64,000 nucleotides of DNA from Paragordius varius (Eukaryota > Nematomorpha), in assembly GCA_964247055.1 (NCBI GenBank), contig OZ176059.1:1674001-1738000 (forward strand), written 5' to 3'. Of the stretch, positions 22,707-34,640 are shown in pieces. The translations under genes were made by a program, and so were the position numbers. The notes under the pieces were generated by a model. It searched no databases and had not been told where the DNA came from. It was given only the letters and a program-made list of their open reading frames with translations. Positions within the stretch are counted from its first letter, which is position 1; every line of letters begins with the position of its first letter.

Positions 22707-25521
22707 TTAGTTATTTCCTGCACCAAATTTAGCCAAAGTACAAGCTGTTTGAGCATTAAGTTGACAGACACCGGTTATAACTGATACCAAGCTGGCCCTT
22801 AGTTGAGAGTTTGTGTTGGGATCGAAAAACTGTTTGTTGACCAAAAACAAAAGATTAAATCCAAATATATTTGGTTCAGGGGTGTCCAAAATACAGTTTT
22901 ACTAAACTTTATGTGCGGCCAATTGGCAAAAAAGTTGAAACTCCATAATTTGCAAAAATATAAACATAAAATTTTAGCACAATTGATATTTCTTACTTAA
23001 CATGTTTCCTATATAAGTCGTCTATATAATTGGCAATAACTAGAAAAAATTGTTGGGTTGGATTCGTATTTACAGTCTTATGTTTGAATCTAATATTTGA
23101 AATGCGGTAATCCGCAAAACCATTTGTGATATGGACACCCCTGAATTAGTTAAAATAAACATTATTTATAAATAAAATGAGAAAATGTTTCTAACCTTTG
23201 CAAGCGTATAAATTAGGTATTCAAGTTTTGCTTTGTATTCATTGTTTTCTGATAGCTGGTCATCGCTAGGGTTTAATTTGTTAGCTAATAATTTTCCATA
23301 TCCATCCTTTGTATCGTCCCTGTATGTTTGTTTATCATTGGGCACACGTCTAAAAAAATTCCCCCCCAAAAAAATATTTTAAATTTACAGTTTGTTCAAC
23401 AAATAGTATGTATAATAATGATAAAAAAGTAAAACTATTTTAAAGCAAAAGTAAATGGGATCATAGTATGAATTCAACCACAGCTATTAATATTATAAAT
23501 AAAAGTATTTTTTAAAACTATACGTAGTACGGAACACTTAATAGCCATAATTAAAAAAGATAAAAGTTAAATTATTTCAATTAAATTCAAAAACAACATA
23601 TTAATTTATATGAAAAAGCATACAAATTACATACATCATAGTTTAATATATAACAAATAGTATGTGTATATTCAAAAATTTTAAACCAAAATAAAACCTT
23701 TCGACCCAAAATTCAACCATTTTTTTCACGAAAACAACTTTAAAAAAAGTCAAACCAAACTTCTAGTATAATCCTTAGTTTTTTTAACTTTGCAAAAAAT
23801 TTATATAACTTAAGTGGACCTTGCGTCCTATAACAGCTCCGATTGTCGAAAAAAATTTAACATTATTGCTTTAAAATTATCATCAATTTGGACACAACTT
23901 GAGATTCCCAAAATATCCAAGATCATAACTCTAAATGATAACATAAGTGAAACCCTGTTTTAGTCTTACTAAAATAGTGCAAGATATGAGCTTACTCATT
24001 TATAAGTTTTGTTTATTTTAAAAAGCTAATTATCAGAGAGGATAGTTGTTGATGAGCACTATTCAAATGCAAAAAAGCTATATAAGACAAATAGCAGATT
24101 TCAAATTTTACAGAAAAACATACTTTAAAGATAAAAAATACAATTACGTGAAAGATGCAATTTCCTTTTTATTTTTTCATTATTTAATTCAATTGTTCGT
24201 TTGATTTTTTACCTTCTCCAGTCCAATGATATCATTTAAAATAACTCAGTGAATTCTTTTTAATAAATTATAAAAACACGGTTAAGTAACAATGCCATTT
24301 AGTCCATTTACTTTAATATAATATCCTACCAAATTAATAAATTAATTAATTATTGTTATTACGCAAAATTTGGAATCTCAGAATATTTTTCATTTAGGTC
24401 ATTTGCTGGAGAAGATGATTTTAGTTTGGGTAAGGTTTCATTTTCTTGAATTGTATCATCAGCATTACTCAAATTTAAATAAGAGTTTAAAGTTTGATCA
24501 AGTCGACGAATCTCACGTTTTAGGAATGTGTTTTGTTCCAATAAACGTATAACCTGGGCTTCACTGTCCCCAAGTTGGGCCGTGAGTTGATCAATGCGAC
24601 ATCGCTCAAATACCCTAATATCATATATATATATATATATATATAATACAGTCATGCATACTTTATTTTATCAAAAATTTATTTTTTTTCGTTAAATGGG
24701 GATATAAATATTTGTTAAAGAATGGAAAAAACAAGAGCTCTATGGTATTAACAATATCATATTCATGAAAAAAGTATAAGAATTACCATAGAGATCTTGT
24801 TTTTGTCCATTCTTTACCAAATATTTATACCCATTTAACGAAAAAATAAATAAATTTTTGATAAAATAAAGGATACATGACTGTAAGTAAAATAAAAGTT
24901 ATTTTATAAGCATAACCATAATTTAAAAATTTCTTTAAATATTTGGGAAAATCGGTATATAAATATTTTTCTTAACGACACGGTTTAAAATAACTTAGCG
25001 GGAAAACATTCTTATACCACTAGATGAAAAACTATATGCATTACTGTAATTTAAAATTTTATTTAATATAAATTGTTTATTATTCCTATATATATATATA
25101 TATCATACATGACAAAATAATTTTTATTATGAAAAATTTTTTTTATATAATACATCAATCGCTAAAATTACCCTAAATTGTTCGGATCCGTATTTGAATT
25201 ATAAGCATTAGTTGAACGAATTGATGGTATATTTGAACCATTACTATGAAGTTGTCTTCTTTGTGTGTTTGGCGTTATAATATGGTCGGAATTGGAAAAA
25301 CTGTTTTTTTTCCATTTATATAATATTATATTGTGATAGGTAAAATTTTATTAAATACATATAAAACAAAACACAAAAATTATAATTTATATATATATAT
25401 TTATAAAAATTTACTAAATCATTTTCTACCTTGTCTAATATATATATAAAAATTATAAGTTATATATATATATAAATAAAATATCTTAAAAATAATTTCT
25501 TAAAAATGCTTTTCTACCCTC

Positions 25522-25557
<36 letters not shown>

Positions 25558-28500
25558 CAATATTTTTATCATTAAAATGTCAAAAATTATTATTTCTCTA
25601 CTTTGAATTATCATCGTCATCTCCCACGGGTGTAAATGTGGGAGCAACAGACCCGTTATAACTGCTAGGGTTTGGCTTAAAATGATAATAATTTTTGTGT
25701 TGCGAAGACATTTCGGTTCGATCATCACTCTTTTTATCCGTAAATAATAAACGGTTTAGTATGTTTGATTGCGTTTCAAACTTTAAATTTTTCCCATTAA
25801 ATTTTTCAGCACAATTTTCATTGGTCCTACTACCATTTTTACATACATTATTTGGAGGGAATGGTGCGGTTGATTCAATTGTACTACTTGTGGAAGTAAC
25901 ATCCGCAAAATTATTGAAATATGAGTGGTGAGATAGAGTATAATAACTTTGTATAGGTGATATATCATTTGTTTTTGGGGGCTGGTGTTTAAATGGCTTA
26001 TTTCTAGATCGTTTTTGGTTTTTGTTGTAAGATTTGTGAACAGTTGAATCTAAATAAAATGTAGTTTAAAAAAATTTTATTTAAATGTCAATACCGAATA
26101 TTCTTAATCATGTTTAAATCAATTATTATTTCTTCTTATACTATTATTGTAATTATCTATCGATAAACCCAAAAATAGCGACCGATTTTCCAAAAACTCC
26201 GGCGAAAAAAAACACTTTGGTTTAACAAACCTTTTGGTTCATTCAATAGTTACAAGTGAACATTCCATCATAATGTAACTTTTCCTTTGGAATGGTTAAC
26301 AAAATATGAAAAAACAATGTTTACATATAAAGTCAAATTAGTATGTAGGTACATGGTGACTAAATAACATATTAATACCCAATTTCATCACGAAAAGAAA
26401 AATATGTTTGAAATTCTTGACAAAGCATTGCGAAAAAGGGGTAATATATATCCCATTAAAATACCCTACTTACACATTTTTAAAAAATAAGCACTTAAAC
26501 TGGGACAGACAGCAGACATTAGAGACGTTTAAAGAAAACCCACAAAAATTAATAATAAAGGCAAACGCTAAGGCTGACGCCAAAATAAACTATAATAATA
26601 TAAAAGAAATCGACATTTTCAAGATAATTCGCTTTTGAGCAGTGGTCCCAACACAAATATTTTCGCGGCTGATTTGATATATACCATTTACAGTTCAAAT
26701 TCACCCTCGAACATTCGAATTCCCCCTCGAATGATTCGAATTCACCCTAAAATAAATTATGTGTTTTCGAACTAAAATAACTCATCATTTATATGAAATA
26801 TGTCTTTAAGGCATAGTTAATTATTTTTTCAGTATTATATAATTAAAAACAAATTTTTTATTTTTCAAAAAATATATAAAAATATAGATTTTTTAATCTT
26901 AAAAAACATATATTTTATATGAGGGTGAATTTAAATTGTTTAAAGCTGAATTTGAATTATAAATGGTATATTTAGTGTTTTCTTCCCTTTATTTCAATTT
27001 AGGTTAATTCTATCTGGATAATCATAAAATTATGCTTATAATCCAATTTTTTATTTTTTTAACATTTTTTAAAACACTTTTACGTAGCAAAAAAACGTGT
27101 TGGATATCCCTGCTTCTTGGGTCACACTGACGCCAAAACCTAGCATCAAAACTGCCATGTGACTTGTCGAGACATTGAAATTTTAAGCAAATATCAATAT
27201 ATTTGAAACATCTGCTGCAGAGTATCAGCCTGGCAAATAGAAACTATTGAATTACTAAGCGCCTAGTATTTTGTTATCTACCAGAGGTAGGTAAAATTGT
27301 AATATGGAAGGACGAAACATATTAATTATACTTTGGTGGTTTGAGAAAGTCTCGCTATTCGGCTAAATTTAAAACCCAACTACACATTAGTCACCTGTTC
27401 CGTATTTTAGAGAAAATCCATGTGAATTAAGTAAGAAAGACTTTAATCACAGCATGAAAGTTTAAAGCAATTGTGTGAAGCTTGCAAATGCTCAGTAAGC
27501 CAATGATCTGAGTGTCAACAAATTGGCTAACAGTGCATCCCAGGAACAAGTTTATCCACGTTGGATTTGGCAAAGATAATTTAAAACAAATTTTGGTTAT
27601 ATAATAATATGATGTAATATCAGCACAATTAATAATAAATTTATTAATGAATTTTGTTAGATTCCTCTAACTTCTTCGGATCAACATAAAAATAAGATTA
27701 AAATAAAGATACAGAAAATCCATTAATAAATTTATTATTAATTGTGCTAATATTACAGCATATTATTGTAAAACATACCAATTCAGCCTAATCCATAAAT
27801 TTTGGTTAGTCGTCATCAATGCGTAGCTTAAACTATTAATTTTAATAAGACGATTAATGTGTTGCACATATCTATTGTATATGATTAGTTTGGATTTTCT
27901 AGTGCCGGACAATAACTGACATCACGCGTCTCATCTTTAAAGATATATATACCGCCTCATCTGCAACTAAATGGTGTTTTTAATCAAAGCGTGATACCGA
28001 TAAAATACCAAGGGGTTTAGCAAATCTCAATTTGTATATCGTTACACCTCCCGTATAAAATTAGGCATGAAAGAAAAGTTTCAAGAGAAAGATTCTTTAC
28101 TGGGGACACAAGACAGTATTTGTAATTTGTGAAATTTTTGACAAAAATACACCTTGAAAATAAATTTTAGGTAAAAGAAAGAATTAAACAGTCCTATTGG
28201 AAATCGTGAAAAGTAATGCGTAGGAGGAGTGTTAAGATTAGACGTTTCGTTTTCAACAGCACAAGACTAAACAAAAATTACGCCCGTTGACATTAATGAG
28301 GAAGTGCTGCGGTGTAGAGAAAGGTATTTCCTAGATAGTTTTGATAATCTCGATTTTACTTTCTTAGAATTGTTTATATTATGCTGATAATTAGTATATA
28401 TCGTCTAATCCATACATATTATACCATTTACAGCACAAATTCACCCTTGAACAATTCAAATTCACTCTCGAACAATTCAAAATCACCTTCAAATAAATAA

Positions 28501-29368
28501 GATTAAAAATTACATATATTCTTATATATTTTTAAAAAATAAAAAATTTGTTTAAAATTAAAAAATAATGAAAAAATAATAAACTATGCCATAAAGATAT
28601 ATTTCATTTTAATAATAAATTATATTCGAAAACACATAATTTATTTTTAGGGTGAAATTGAACTGTAAGTATCAGCTCAAATCACCCTTAAAAAGCACAC
28701 TAATAAAAAAACATGTTTATGGAAAATCATGTATTACTTATAATTTTTAAAAATTAACTTTTGTTTAAAGTTAACATAATGCAAAAAAATAATAAATGCC
28801 AAAAGTATCAATAATGAGTTAGATTATAAAAGATTTATATACTATTTACAATTCAAAATTACCCTTGAACAATTCAAATTCACCCTTAAACAATTTAAAT
28901 TCACCCTAAAAATAGATTGTGTTTTCGGGCTAATATAAATCATCAATAATATGAATATGTAAATTCTTAAGGCATAGTTTATTATTTTTTCAGTATTATT
29001 TTAACTTTAAACGAAATTTCATTTCATAAAAATATAAAAAAATATAGATAATTTTTAATTTTAAAGAACAAATAATTTATTTAAAAATGAATTTTCAATT
29101 GTTTAAGGGTTGTTCAAGGGTGAAGTTGAGGTGTAAATGGTATATCACCCATAATACTAAACATTATAATAAATTGATGTATTAACTTGTTTTGGAAGGA
29201 ATTTCATCTTGATCAAAGTTAGATGAGTCGTTCCGCAATAAATCTGGATCCTAATGTATAATATAAATTTATATATATCCTATTAAGTAAATATAAACTA
29301 AACATTTCTACATGAAATATGCAAAAAATGATGTAAAACTTTAAAATAACCAACGCAAATTATATAAT

Positions 29369-29399
<31 letters not shown>

Positions 29400-32300
29400 A
29401 TTATTTTACCATAGAATCAGGTGAATTGAGACCATAGGTTGCTGTTTTCACTGTTCTTATATCCAAAAGGTTATTAGTTGATGAATGTTGCTTAAAATGA
29501 TTATTTGATAATTTTACATCGTTAACAAGTCCATGATTAATTTTCGTATTCGTAAGGTGATGCATTATACGGAATTGTGAATCCAAGTATTTACGTAATA
29601 AATCCGTTTGTTTGCATTGTATGTGCCGTAAAATTGTTAATAATCTGATAAAAAAAAGAGCTAAAGAAATTTGAAAATTTAAAATCCTAAATTCAATAAA
29701 TAGTATGTATATCTGGTTATAATTGTTTAAAAGTCAAATAAAAATCTATAGTTTCGAATGAAATAACAAAATTTTAAAAAAATATGCCATTTTCATCTCA
29801 AATTAGTCATTTAACACTTCAAATAAGATTTTAAACATTTGCATTACCCTAATTTATATAATGTATTTATTTCGTAATCAAATATCATTTTATATTAAAT
29901 ATTTTCAAATCAACAACATTTTCCATCCAAAAAATTTTTTTTGTTTAAAATATTTTTTCGTATTTTAATGGACGAACTTGATATGTTTAAAAACCAATTT
30001 AAAGTGTTAAATGACCAATTTGAGGTGAAATTGGTATATTTCTAAAATTTTTTTATTTCATCCGAAACCATAGATTATAAAATTTAGCCCCGATTATAGA
30101 TGCCATCAAAAAATTAAAAAAATATTTAATATTTTTTTAAAATATCTCAACAACCATAAAATACTCATCCAGTTAATAAAATATAGTTTCTTAAGGAGTC
30201 ATTTATGATTGTAATTGGAATACATAGGATAACATGTCATTCAATAATTGTGTTATTAATATATCTCCTAATATTAGAAGGTTATTTTTATATCTTGTTT
30301 TCAAAAATAAAACCGTCTTTATTTTTATTGACTGATGTTTTAATTGACTAGAAGTTCGATTGACAGGGAAATATATATAGCATCATTCATAAAAATGTGT
30401 ATCCCCTATATTCAAAACCATGACGTAAAAAGCTTTTTCATAACAATTGCTAAATTATATTTTAAGATTCTTAGCCGACAATAAATAATGATTTAAGTCT
30501 TGCAAACATTGATGATAACGCCTGGCAATATTACAGGCAGCTTCTATATGAATACAATGGCTATCCATTACACAAAGACGATACATATATATATAAATGC
30601 GCAATAAATTGTACAAATATTATGATTATTTCTTCATTTAGAGGTGTAAAATTTGGTAAATACTTATTTCCATTTATGGCGCAAGTTATTTTTTCTATTT
30701 TATCCAAATTTTATTGAAAATAAACGTTAAACTCTGAATTTTAAGAAAATAATTTGTTATTTTGGTTATTTATTTGACTTACACGGCGTTTAACCCCATT
30801 TTGGATTCAACTGAGTCCTTAAGATTTTAATATATTTAAACAGATGTTGGAAATATATTATATCTATTATTGTTCAAGCGTTATAATATTAAAGTAAATT
30901 GTTTTAACTATAAATTATTTTTGATAATATTTGAGGCACAAAAAAAAATAAACGTTCGGATAAATATATTTTTATAAATTAAAATATTAATTTTGCTTAT
31001 CTCTATTTATATATATAATATATATAATCGTAGATAATTTTTTGATTAAACTTTAAAAAGCCAAAATTTATTTTTATGAATATTATGAGAAATAACATAA
31101 CATATCAAAACTATTAAAAAATAAAGCGTAATAAAACCAGAATTTAATAATTATACTATAGGTAATAAATAATTATGCTTACTTATTGAACAGGTTTTGA
31201 ATCGTCTGCAGCAAATAAAGTAAATCGTCTGATTGAATAAACACGCATACCGCATTTTGCAATGCGTTGGTTGTGGAAACATTGGTTATTTGATGAGTTA
31301 TATTTTTATTGTCCAATTTTATGCCATTCGATTCCCATTGTAAATCTGTTTGACATGATTTATGAAGAAGATTATTTATAAGCTGAGTGCCCAAATGACC
31401 CGATTTTAAGGTATTGTTATGTATTATATCATTGCAATATTGATTCTTGTTAACAGATGAATTCGAATACTGTGTGACGGATTGAAGAGTAGTGTCTGCG
31501 TTCGTTTGAGTGGATTTATGATGCACCTTGCTGGTATTATTGTTGTTCAAAGTTTTAATTTTAAAATCAATGTAGCTATTTTCATGAATTATATTTAAAT
31601 TATTGTCGGATATGTTTGAATTCAATCGTAAAGAATCTAATTGAGCGGTATTATTTAAAGGGGGTTTGGATAACATAGCTTGTACTTTGGTCTATACGTA
31701 ATTCGGTAAAAGATAATATTTATTTTTTGCAAAAATCGTTAGTATTGTTTATTCAAAGTTCAAAAGCAAAGAATATTAAAAAGATTTTGGATGATTCTGT
31801 CTAGTGATATAATGGGAACACTTGAGAAAAATCTAGATCATATTAAAGTCAATTGTACTTTTAATAAAACTGCATATTATCCAAAAGTATTACCTTTATA
31901 TTAAAAGCCAAAAACTATAATAGCTTTAAAAATTTAACTAAATATAATTGACCAATATGTTTTGAAAAAAAAATAGAGATTATATTTGACAATTAAAGGT
32001 ACGAATTTATATATTATGATATTTTGCAGATCTAAACATTTATGGAGAAAAATTAATAATTGGCAATTTAAAATGGTAATTTTTAATCCTTTATTTATTT
32101 ATTTATAATTACAAGATAAAATTCTTACTTTATAAGCATTATGAGCTAATTTGCACGATTCTAATTCCAAATGTAAATCCTTTATTTTAGATTCACACAG
32201 CAAATTTTGAGCATTGTGGTCTTTTTTTAATTGGTCTATCTGATTATTTATTTCGGTGAACTAATAAATAAAATAGTTAAAATTAAAGTACAGGATTGTT

Positions 32301-32958
32301 TGCTTGAATAAAAGTAGCACATACCTGTAAAGATTTCGTTATTTTTTCCTTTTCTAAATTATCAATTAACTTTGCCATTTCCTTGTTTTCTTTTACACAA
32401 TTTCGATGTTTTGCGTTAACGTTCTCTAGTATGTTGTCCTTTTCAACAATCGTTTGTGTTAATATATTAATTTGGTGTTTGTGATCGTCAATTTCTTTAT
32501 CCTTTGCAACATTAGTTTCATTGCATGCTTTAATTATTTTTTCATAATTTTCAATTTCCAAATCTTTAATTCGAAGCATCTCTAAGTTATCTTCGTTCTG
32601 ACCCATTTGAGAATTTAACCTTAACACCTGACTATTTAATCGGCCATTTTCAAGCTCTAAAATCTTTACCCTTTCTTTGATTGCGTTATATTCCTCGGGA
32701 TTTTTATCTTTCACACCATTGATATTAGTATAAGCGTAATCTTCAATATCGGTTTGTACTTCAGCAGTATTACATTCTGACTTTGATGCCTATGCATAAA
32801 AATTTTATATGAAACCTTTTGTTTATATGAGTTTAAATCCCGCTTCAGTGATATAGCTAAATTTTTTAACTTTTGGATTTCAATATTTTTGAGATCCAAC
32901 TCACTTTGCATGTGGGACCAGTTGTTTATTTGAAATGCCCAAAATCCGTGAGGTGTTT
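22707..32958 (-). CDS. Coiled-coil protein with C-terminal GRIP-like domain (golgin), 11 exons, 5' end missing
   Basis: Eleven GT-AG exons join with matching phases: 32958-32816, 32789-32325, 32260-32129, 31691-31183, 29644-29410, 29250-29187, 26049-25602, 25300-25172, 24614-24363, 23349-23196, 22829-22707 (about 880 residues). Exons 1-3 are heptad coiled coil (LDLKNIEIQKLKNLAISLKR, VKILELENGRLNSQVLRLN). Exons 4-8 are Asn/Ser-rich linker with STQTN and SCQTD motifs. Exon 9 is a second coiled coil (IDQLTAQLGDSEAQVIRLL, LKREIRRLDQTL). Exons 10-11 end in KLEYLIYTLAKFF...ASLVSVITGVCQLNAQT, which fits the GRIP domain pattern (EYLKN...LLPVI...L..S), the Arl1-binding trans-Golgi anchor of golgins; a GCC88-like golgin is the best match I can suggest. 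Intron 1 is only 26 nt; introns 4, 6, 8, 9 and 10 are long, and several of these hold MITEs. The initiator Met lies upstream of 32958 and was not located. Confidence 0.7.
22877..23143. mobile_element. hAT MITE, copy 3, inside golgin intron 10
   Basis: Ends CAGGGGTGTCCAAAATAC and GATATGGACACCCCTG; flanks ATTTGGTT and AATTAGTT agree at 6 of 8 positions. It fills most of the 366-nt intron (22830-23195) that splits the GRIP-like domain. Confidence 0.85.
24649..24883. mobile_element. MITE family C, copy 3, inside golgin intron 8
   Basis: TA-flanked hairpin starting CAGTCATGCATACTTTATTT and ending AAATAAAGGATACATGACTG, abutting a (TA)n run just upstream (in gene sense) of exon 9. Confidence 0.85.
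25386..25556. repeat. TATA-rich tandem stretch in golgin intron 7
   Basis: Repeats of an AAATTATAANTTATATATATA-like segment plus (TA)n runs occupy most of the 301-nt intron between exons 7 and 8. Confidence 0.6.
26640..27112. mobile_element. hAT MITE, copy 4, split by a family B MITE
   Basis: Ends CAGTGGTCCCAACAC and GTGTTGGATATCCCTG are imperfect inverted repeats. Flanks CTTTTGAG and CTTCTTGG agree at 5 of 8, consistent with age but not decisive. The family B MITE at 26681-26970 is inserted near its left end. All lies in golgin intron 6. Confidence 0.6.
26681..26970. mobile_element. MITE family B, copy 3 (nested)
   Basis: ATACCATTTACAGTTCAAAT end, two to three worn 21-bp units, shared core, and right end TTTGAATTATAAATGGTAT. 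Confidence 0.8.
27113..28420. other. Part of golgin intron 6; unidentified mixed-composition sequence
   Basis: Parts (27120-27560 and 27840-28340) have higher GC than the rest of the intron and look like worn coding or element DNA, but no open frame or motif is recognisable. A 168-bp hairpin lies at 27602-27769. Confidence 0.4.
27602..27769. repeat. Hairpin element with 47-bp inverted ends
   Basis: AATAATATGATGTAATATCA followed by GCACAATTAATAATAAATTT is mirrored at the right with three or four mismatches, around a spacer of about 70 bp. Confidence 0.7.
28421..28672. mobile_element. MITE family B, copy 4
   Basis: ATACCATTTACAGCACAAAT left end, two 21-bp units, core, and a short right arm ending GGGTGAAATTGAACTGTAAG. 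A more decayed relative follows at 28673-28838. Confidence 0.7.
28839..29144. mobile_element. MITE family B, copy 5
   Basis: Begins ATACTATTTACAATTCAAAA, three 21-bp units, shared core, ending GTGTAAATGGTATA just 3' (in gene sense) of the short golgin exon 6. Confidence 0.75.
32790..32815 (-). other. 26-nt intron in the golgin gene
   Basis: GTTTCATATA...GCATAG, 26 nt, between the codon AAG and the codon GCA. Removal keeps the coiled-coil frame (LNSYKQK to ASKSECNTAEVQTD); 26 is not a multiple of three, and reading through leads out of frame. Confidence 0.65.
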
Positions 32959-33119
32959 CTTAAAATGAATAAAAATAATTTATGGATATTGTAGATTAAT
33001 CTTTTTTAACATACATTTATCTTTTGGGTAGTTTTATATTACAGAGCGGTTGAACTTAAATATCTTTAAAAATATTTAAGGCATAAAGCCAAATTCAAAA
33101 CATGCTTTTTAGCTATGTC

Positions 33120-33370
33120 CATTATCAAAAATATGAAAAATGTAAAATTGTAAAATCCTCATCTCAAACTTTTTTCCCGCCATTTTTTTCTATATATTCT
33201 AATACAATAGGGACATCAACGTACATTATGGTTTGAATATGTAAATAATTAATCTCAGGCTAACAGCATTGATGTATATTGTTGTTAAAAGAGCTTTTCG
33301 TTTCGTTCAATCCTGTTTTGGGGCTGTCCCAATTTTAAACTCTAGAAGTTTGCAAAAATAAAAATCACAT
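33120..33370. repeat. Dispersed repeat, copy 1 (upstream of the golgin)
   Basis: Shares CTCATCTCAAACTTTTTT plus CCGC, then GTACATTATGGTTTGAATAT-like sequence, then GGGGCTGTCCCAATTT, in the same order and orientation with 60910-61160. Confidence 0.65.
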
Positions 33371-33939
33371 CTTTTTCTTCAATACATGATAACAATGTTT
33401 GATAAATAATCAAGTATTTCGCGAAATTAAGCATGGGGTATAAAAATATACCAATATGTAAACTATGATAAACAATAAAAAAGGTAAATTTTTAATATAA
33501 ATACTTTCAATACCATTTTTTTATTTATCAAAAATTGATTCTAATCTTTTTAAAAAGGTGGTATAAAAATTTATATTAAAAATAAAGTAAATTTTATTGA
33601 TAATACTAATCTGTTCTCTAAAATATATAGAAATATTAAAAAATATGTAATGGAGATTTATTTAAACCCTAAAGTAAAGCTTTTTATCATTAAAAATAAG
33701 CTAATGTGACTGGGTCATTTATTTATTAACCACTTAGGTTTCCCCTAATTTAAATGGCTGAAACACGTGTCCGAATCTGCGATACATATTTTTCAGAAAA
33801 CAAACCTGATCATAGATAATAGGTTTTTATAATTGATTTGCGGATAGTTAAAAGATAACGACGGAACCAGTTTTGTATTAGCCCCTAAGTTTAGTGCCTG
33901 CCATGGGAAAAGTTTTAGATCAATATGGCTTTGTAGCAA

Positions 33940-34640
33940 ATTTTCTAGAAAGCGGTGGGTACATTTAAATTTAAAGGAATTTCTTTTATATGCCCAGGCT
34001 ATTTTTAAATGTCCTTAGTCCCATCCTCCGAATAACAAAAGAGATTCGTAGACTTTTCCGGTAAAGGGCAGGACCATTTAAATTAAATAGAAATTTTTTA
34101 TTTATTTATAGATGTACCAAGGGTGATTCAGCTATTATTTAAAAAAGAGCCTTAGTACCCTCTGACTCCCCTAAAAATATTTTAAACAAATATTGGTTTT
34201 AAAATAATTTATAGAGAAGGTGTGGGCTTATGCCAATTTTAGTTTTTTATTCAAATTAACTAAGCTGACAGCACAGTTTTTTGCATTTATTTCTTCAATT
34301 CAGACCCATCCTTGGGAAAGTGTGGTTTATTAATACTGTATTTAAAGCCATATTCTAGAGACGGTGTAGGGATCATTTAATGATGAATTTTCTATTTTTT
34401 AGAAATGTGCAAAGGGTAACTGGGTCGTTTTTTGAATTTGTCTCTCAATTAAGCGCCGCTTGTGTGGACATGGGGTTTTAATAATAGGCTGCTATTTTAA
34501 GGAAAAAGTTGCGGCTCATTGTATATTTTAATTTACACAGGATTCTCATAGAGCCTTTAGTTTTGGGTCTCACTAGTAAATTGAAAGAATTATTTCCATG
34601 ATGATATTTATTTTTTATATAAAACTTAAACATAAGCGAA
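33940..34640. repeat. Worn tandem array, unit about 144 bp
   Basis: The landmark AGAGA(C/A)GGTGT(A/G)GG with following CAT(T)TAA recurs near 34212, 34356 and 34499, with weaker units at 33949 and 34064. Units are diverged but in one orientation, like an old satellite. Confidence 0.5.

Noticed and set aside
26408-26638. 76-codon plus-strand frame (IPLKYPTYTFLKN...)
   Set aside because: It lies antisense in golgin intron 6, lacks recognisable motifs and ends at the start of a hAT MITE; likely old element sequence.
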